The position numbers and the translations under genes were made by a program. The notes under the pieces are model-generated. The model had not been told where the DNA came from and did not search any database. It saw nothing but the letters and a program-made list of their open reading frames with translations. From an uncultured Litorilinea sp. (GTDB taxonomy: Bacteria; Chloroflexota; Anaerolineae; Caldilineales; Caldilineaceae): 18,049 nt of DNA. The stretch is taken from positions 1 through 18,049 of the forward strand of contig CAMPHP010000005.1 of NCBI GenBank assembly GCA_946885925.1. Direction: 5' to 3'. Below are positions 15,956 to 18,049 of this stretch, piece after piece (the stretch's first letter is position 1; each line of letters starts with the position of its first letter).

Positions 15956-15984
15956 TTGACGCTCTCTAAGCTTCGGTGTACACT
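15956..15984 (+). promoter_or_regulatory. Promoter of the LLM oxidoreductase gene
   Basis: TTGACG (15956-15961) and TACACT (15979-15984) are exactly 17 bases apart (five and four of six consensus matches). The predicted start is near 15991, leaving a leader of ~104 bases. The -35 box lies five bases from the -35 box of the divergent F420 promoter. Confidence 0.55.
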
Positions 15985-16094
15985 GCCTCCATAGTCGAGC
16001 CGGGCGAGTTCTTCCATCTTGGCTGGGCCACATCCTCATAAATTCCACTTAGTTGTATTGATTCGTTGTACTTAGCTGTAAAGGCATCCAATTT

Positions 16095-17105
16095 ATGAGC
16101 ACCTCCAGCGGCCAGCGTGTTGCACTCTATCTGCAAGACAAACACCCAATTCGTGATGGCATGGACTATGCGCGCTATGCCGAGGACAAAGGCTTTGAAG
16201 CTGTGTGGCAGGCCGAGAGCCGTTTGGTGCGCGATGCGATTGTGCCGATGGCAGCCTTTGCCGCGGTGACGGATCGCATTCAGGTCGGCTCCGGGGTGAT
16301 CAACAACTGGACTCGCAATATCGGGTTGCTGGCTGCGACCTTCTTAACATTGGATGACTTGGCCCCCAATCGGGTGATCTGTGGCATCGGCGCATGGTGG
16401 GACCCGCTGGCGCGTAATGTAGGCATCGAACGGCGTAAGCCGCTGACCGCCATGCGTGAGACGGTTGAGGTGATGCGCCGCCTCTTGGCGATGGAGAATG
16501 TGACCTTTCACGGCGAGTTTCACCATGTCGATGGCATTGAACTGGATGTGGTGCATGGTCGTCGCGAGCCGCGCCATGTGCCGATTATGATCGGTGCAAC
16601 GGGGCCGCAGATGATGGAATTAACAGGCGAGATTGCCGATGGTGCAGTGCTCAATTATTGTGTGCCGCCGGAGTATAACATCCATGCTCTAGAGCAGTTG
16701 GAAAGAGGCGCGGCCAGAGCAGGACGCACGTTGGACGAGATTGACCGGCCCCAACTCATCGTCTGTTCGGTGCACGAGGATCGCAAGACGGCTTTGGATG
16801 GATCGCGCGAGTTGCTGACTCAATACTTGGCCCAACAGCCGCACATTGCCAAGGCCAGTGGTGTTAAGCAGGAGACGGTGGACAAAATTCAAGCCATTTT
16901 GGGCTGGCCTGCCACCAAAGAGCAGGTGCACCAGGCCATGCCCCTAGTACCCGACGAATTGGTACAGCGCATTACTGCCAGCGGCACACCCGCCGAGGTC
17001 AAGGCAAAAGTGCGCGAATATGTAGATAATGGGGCCACCTGTCCCATCCTCTACCCGCTGGGCGATGTCAAGATGATGATTGACACCTTTGCCAATGGCT
17101 ATTAG
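16095..17105 (+). CDS. LLM-class F420-dependent oxidoreductase
   Basis: 336 residues with the luciferase-like TIM-barrel fold used by F420-dependent reductases and dehydrogenases (methylene-tetrahydromethanopterin reductase-like and glucose-6-phosphate dehydrogenase-like groups). Visible are the first strand and helix [33 protein letters not shown], the second-strand region [15 protein letters not shown] (61-75) where this class has the non-prolyl cis-peptide bulge near the deazaflavin, and [35 protein letters not shown] (97-131). [26 protein letters not shown] and the C-terminal [25 protein letters not shown] complete the barrel. There is no signal peptide, so it is cytoplasmic. It is divergent from the F420 synthesis operon, which supports F420 rather than FMN as cofactor. 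The substrate is unknown. The ribosome site is weak (AAAGG, ten bases before the ATG). Confidence 0.9.
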   Translation: MSTSSGQRVALYLQDKHPIRDGMDYARYAEDKGFEAVWQAESRLVRDAIVPMAAFAAVTDRIQVGSGVINNWTRNIGLLAATFLTLDDLAPNRVICGIGAWWDPLARNVGIERRKPLTAMRETVEVMRRLLAMENVTFHGEFHHVDGIELDVVHGRREPRHVPIMIGATGPQMMELTGEIADGAVLNYCVPPEYNIHALEQLERGAARAGRTLDEIDRPQLIVCSVHEDRKTALDGSRELLTQYLAQQPHIAKASGVKQETVDKIQAILGWPATKEQVHQAMPLVPDELVQRITASGTPAEVKAKVREYVDNGATCPILYPLGDVKMMIDTFANGY

Positions 17106-17128
17106 ACCGCACGCTATTAGACCGCACG
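17099..17128 (+). repeat. 15-bp perfect tandem duplication across the LLM gene stop codon
   Basis: CTATTAGACCGCACG occurs twice in a row. The unit contains the last Tyr codon and the TAG stop. Because 15 is a multiple of three, the second copy supplies a second in-frame TAT-TAG five codons later. Confidence 0.92.
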
Positions 17129-17195
17129 GAGATTTTTGCTCTTCTTTGCGTGTAAACCTTGATCCCTCGATGTACTATTTAGCAGGAGAAAAATC

Positions 17196-17747
17196 ATGGC
17201 GGATGATCTGCTTCGCATTCATTTCCGGGTCATTTATGGAGGAACCCTTGTTGCTGCGCCCGCTGACACGCCAGATATCAATCTGGATACGCCAGGGCTT
17301 GGGCGGTTATTGGACACTATACTCGATGCTGAACGGTTTCCGGGGCTAGATGAGTTTAAGACGGCGCTAGACAACAATCATCTTGCCGTTATCCAAGGCC
17401 ATACCCCTGAGCTTGAGTCGCTGCAATTCACTGGTGCTGATGACAATTCCAAAGTCGAGTTTACTGGCACTATTGCCACACCCCTTACTTCCCCGTTGGG
17501 CCAGATTTGGAATGCCGGTGCTCCTGCTCCTGATATGCCCTGGGTAATCTCACCAGAGGCTGATAATGCTGCTGCTGCGCTCATTGAACGTGTTCTATGG
17601 CAACCGCCTGTTCCACCACGGATTCGAGGCACGTTTGACATTGACTATGAAGGAGTCGAGTCTCAAGGGGTAGCCTATACCCAAATCGACAATCTGGGGT
17701 TGGGGATTCCGATTGGAGGGGGTGGCAGCCGCGGCGGAATGGGATAG
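17196..17747 (+). CDS. Unrecognised 183-residue protein with Gly-rich C-terminus
   Basis: The ATG at 17196 has a good AGGAG seven bases upstream, and codon use is like its neighbours, so the gene is probably real. I do not recognise the family. The protein is acidic, with no signal peptide or membrane segment. It begins with MADDLLRIHFRVIYGGTL, contains a Leu-rich acidic helix (~32-60), and then a beta-like region with SLQFTGADDNSKVEFTGTI. A Pro-rich stretch (QPPVPPRIRGTFDIDYEGVE) follows. It ends GIPIGGGGSRGGMG, a flexible Gly tail. It lies 90 bases after the LLM gene and converges on a TPR gene. A link to either neighbour is not shown. The last codons form one arm of an inverted repeat that spans the stop. 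Confidence 0.6.
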   Translation: MADDLLRIHFRVIYGGTLVAAPADTPDINLDTPGLGRLLDTILDAERFPGLDEFKTALDNNHLAVIQGHTPELESLQFTGADDNSKVEFTGTIATPLTSPLGQIWNAGAPAPDMPWVISPEADNAAAALIERVLWQPPVPPRIRGTFDIDYEGVESQGVAYTQIDNLGLGIPIGGGGSRGGMG

Positions 17748-17760
17748 CAACTGCCACCCC
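17719..17760 (+). other. Inverted repeat spanning the stop codon of the 183-residue gene
   Basis: GGGGTGGCAG (17719-17728) and CTGCCACCCC (17751-17760) form a perfect ten-bp GC-rich stem with a 22-base loop that contains the TAG stop (17745-17747). No T-run follows. It may mark the transcript end or stabilise it. Confidence 0.65.
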
Positions 17761-17772
17761 GTGGCTTGGCCT

Positions 17773-17824
17773 AGTGAATTGACCCAGTGAATTGACCCAG
17801 TGAATTGACCCAGTGAATTGACCG
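17773..17824. repeat. 13-bp tandem repeat, four copies, in convergent intergenic gap
   Basis: AGTGAATTGACCC repeats four times with no gaps; the last copy ends in G instead of C. The array fills most of the 81-bp gap between two convergent genes and ends four bases before the TPR gene's stop. Confidence 0.92.
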
Positions 17825-17828
17825 GGCA

Positions 17829-18049
17829 TCAACGCCTAATCTTAGCTTGTTTAATCATCTCCAAGTGTTTGCGGCTGACGACAGTATCGGGATGGTCATC
17901 ACCCAAGAGGCGGCGGCGGATGGCAAGCGCACGTTCTACTTCGGCCTGTGCCAGGGGCAACTGCCCCTGTGCATAGGCGACCATCCCTTGCGCATCCAAT
18001 GTGTGGGCGATCTTGGGGTGGTCGTTTTGATAGAGCATTTCACGAATGG
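17829..18049 (-). CDS. Tetratricopeptide repeat protein, C-terminal end (5' part outside window)
   Basis: The frame is open to the right edge (Ile-Arg-Glu before the first Met), so only the last ~73 residues are seen. They form tetratricopeptide repeats of the kinesin-light-chain/NB-ARC-associated type: DHPKIAHTLDAQGMVAYAQGQLPLAQAEVERALAIRRRLLGDDHPDTVVSRKHLEMI. The spacing G..AYAQG....A....ERAL.I and the recurrent GDDHPDT element show this. The gene ends KQAKIRR. Such repeats bind partner proteins. In bacteria they often follow NTPase, CHAT protease or helix-turn-helix domains, but those would lie outside the window. The gene converges on the unknown 183-residue gene across the 13-bp tandem array. 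Confidence 0.75.
   Translation of the reverse strand, partial: IREMLYQNDHPKIAHTLDAQGMVAYAQGQLPLAQAEVERALAIRRRLLGDDHPDTVVSRKHLEMIKQAKIRR

Noticed and set aside
16053..16082. Second possible promoter for the LLM gene (TTGTAT ... TGTAAA)
   Set aside because: The boxes match poorly (3/6 and 4/6) with an 18-base spacer; the element at 15956-15984 is clearly better.
17106..17195. Possible separate promoter for the 183-residue gene
   Set aside because: A TACTAT lies 17 bases before the start codon, but no acceptable -35 sequence lies at the right distance.
17773..17824. Possible CRISPR array
   Set aside because: The 13-bp units abut with no spacers and there are only four, so it is a simple tandem repeat.

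Overview
The window looks like chromosomal DNA of a member of the Chloroflexota (Anaerolineae/Caldilineae-like), with moderate confidence. Three things suggest this. It carries bacterial coenzyme F420 genes with a stand-alone nitroreductase-type reductase. It has long GT39-like membrane proteins ending in a beta-rich domain, and a surface lipoprotein with a duplicated ‘DGxxxxxxDTW’-like module, both of which I associate with that phylum. Base composition is moderate (mid-50s % GC by eye). I see no rRNA, tRNA, CRISPR array, transposase or integrase.

Region 1 (1-5243, + strand) is a cell-envelope and housekeeping stretch. It holds the 3' part of a membrane protein, a 797-residue GT-C/GT39-like glycosyltransferase with the same C-terminal beta-rich domain, a lipoprotein, and rsmD (16S rRNA m2G966 methyltransferase). 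The 162-bp convergent gap that follows (5244-5405) is packed with four inverted repeats. One of them is a good intrinsic terminator for the facing operon.

Region 2 (5406-13334, - strand) is one operon read right to left: a Tat/lipoprotein solute-binding protein, two OppB/OppC-type permeases, two OppD/OppF-type ATPases and an intracellular GH51 alpha-L-arabinofuranosidase. A good sigma70-like promoter (TTTACA-17-TATAAC) lies about 260 nt upstream of the first start codon. The transporter belongs to the peptide/nickel/oligosaccharide family. Its linkage to GH51 suggests it imports arabinose-containing oligosaccharides, which are then trimmed in the cytoplasm. Stem-loops separate the binding-protein gene from the first permease gene, and the two permease genes from each other.

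Region 3 (13580-17105) is a coenzyme F420 module. A - strand operon encodes a nitroreductase-fold protein like the FbiB C-terminal domain (probable dehydro-F420-0 reductase), CofD and CofC. A divergent + strand gene encodes an LLM-class F420-dependent oxidoreductase. The two units appear to be driven by back-to-back promoters whose -35 boxes are five bases apart, and the reductase mRNA is predicted to be leaderless. CofE/FbiB ligase and FO synthase genes are not in the window.

Region 4 (17106-18049) holds an unrecognised 183-residue protein, a 13-bp tandem repeat (four copies) in a convergent gap, and the end of a TPR protein that runs off the window.

A recurring oddity is short (12-15 bp) tandem duplications at gene edges: 3735-3782, 4592-4617, 9939-9962, 13095-13120, 17099-17128 and 17773-17824. 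Two of these duplicate, in frame, the last codons and stop codon of a gene.
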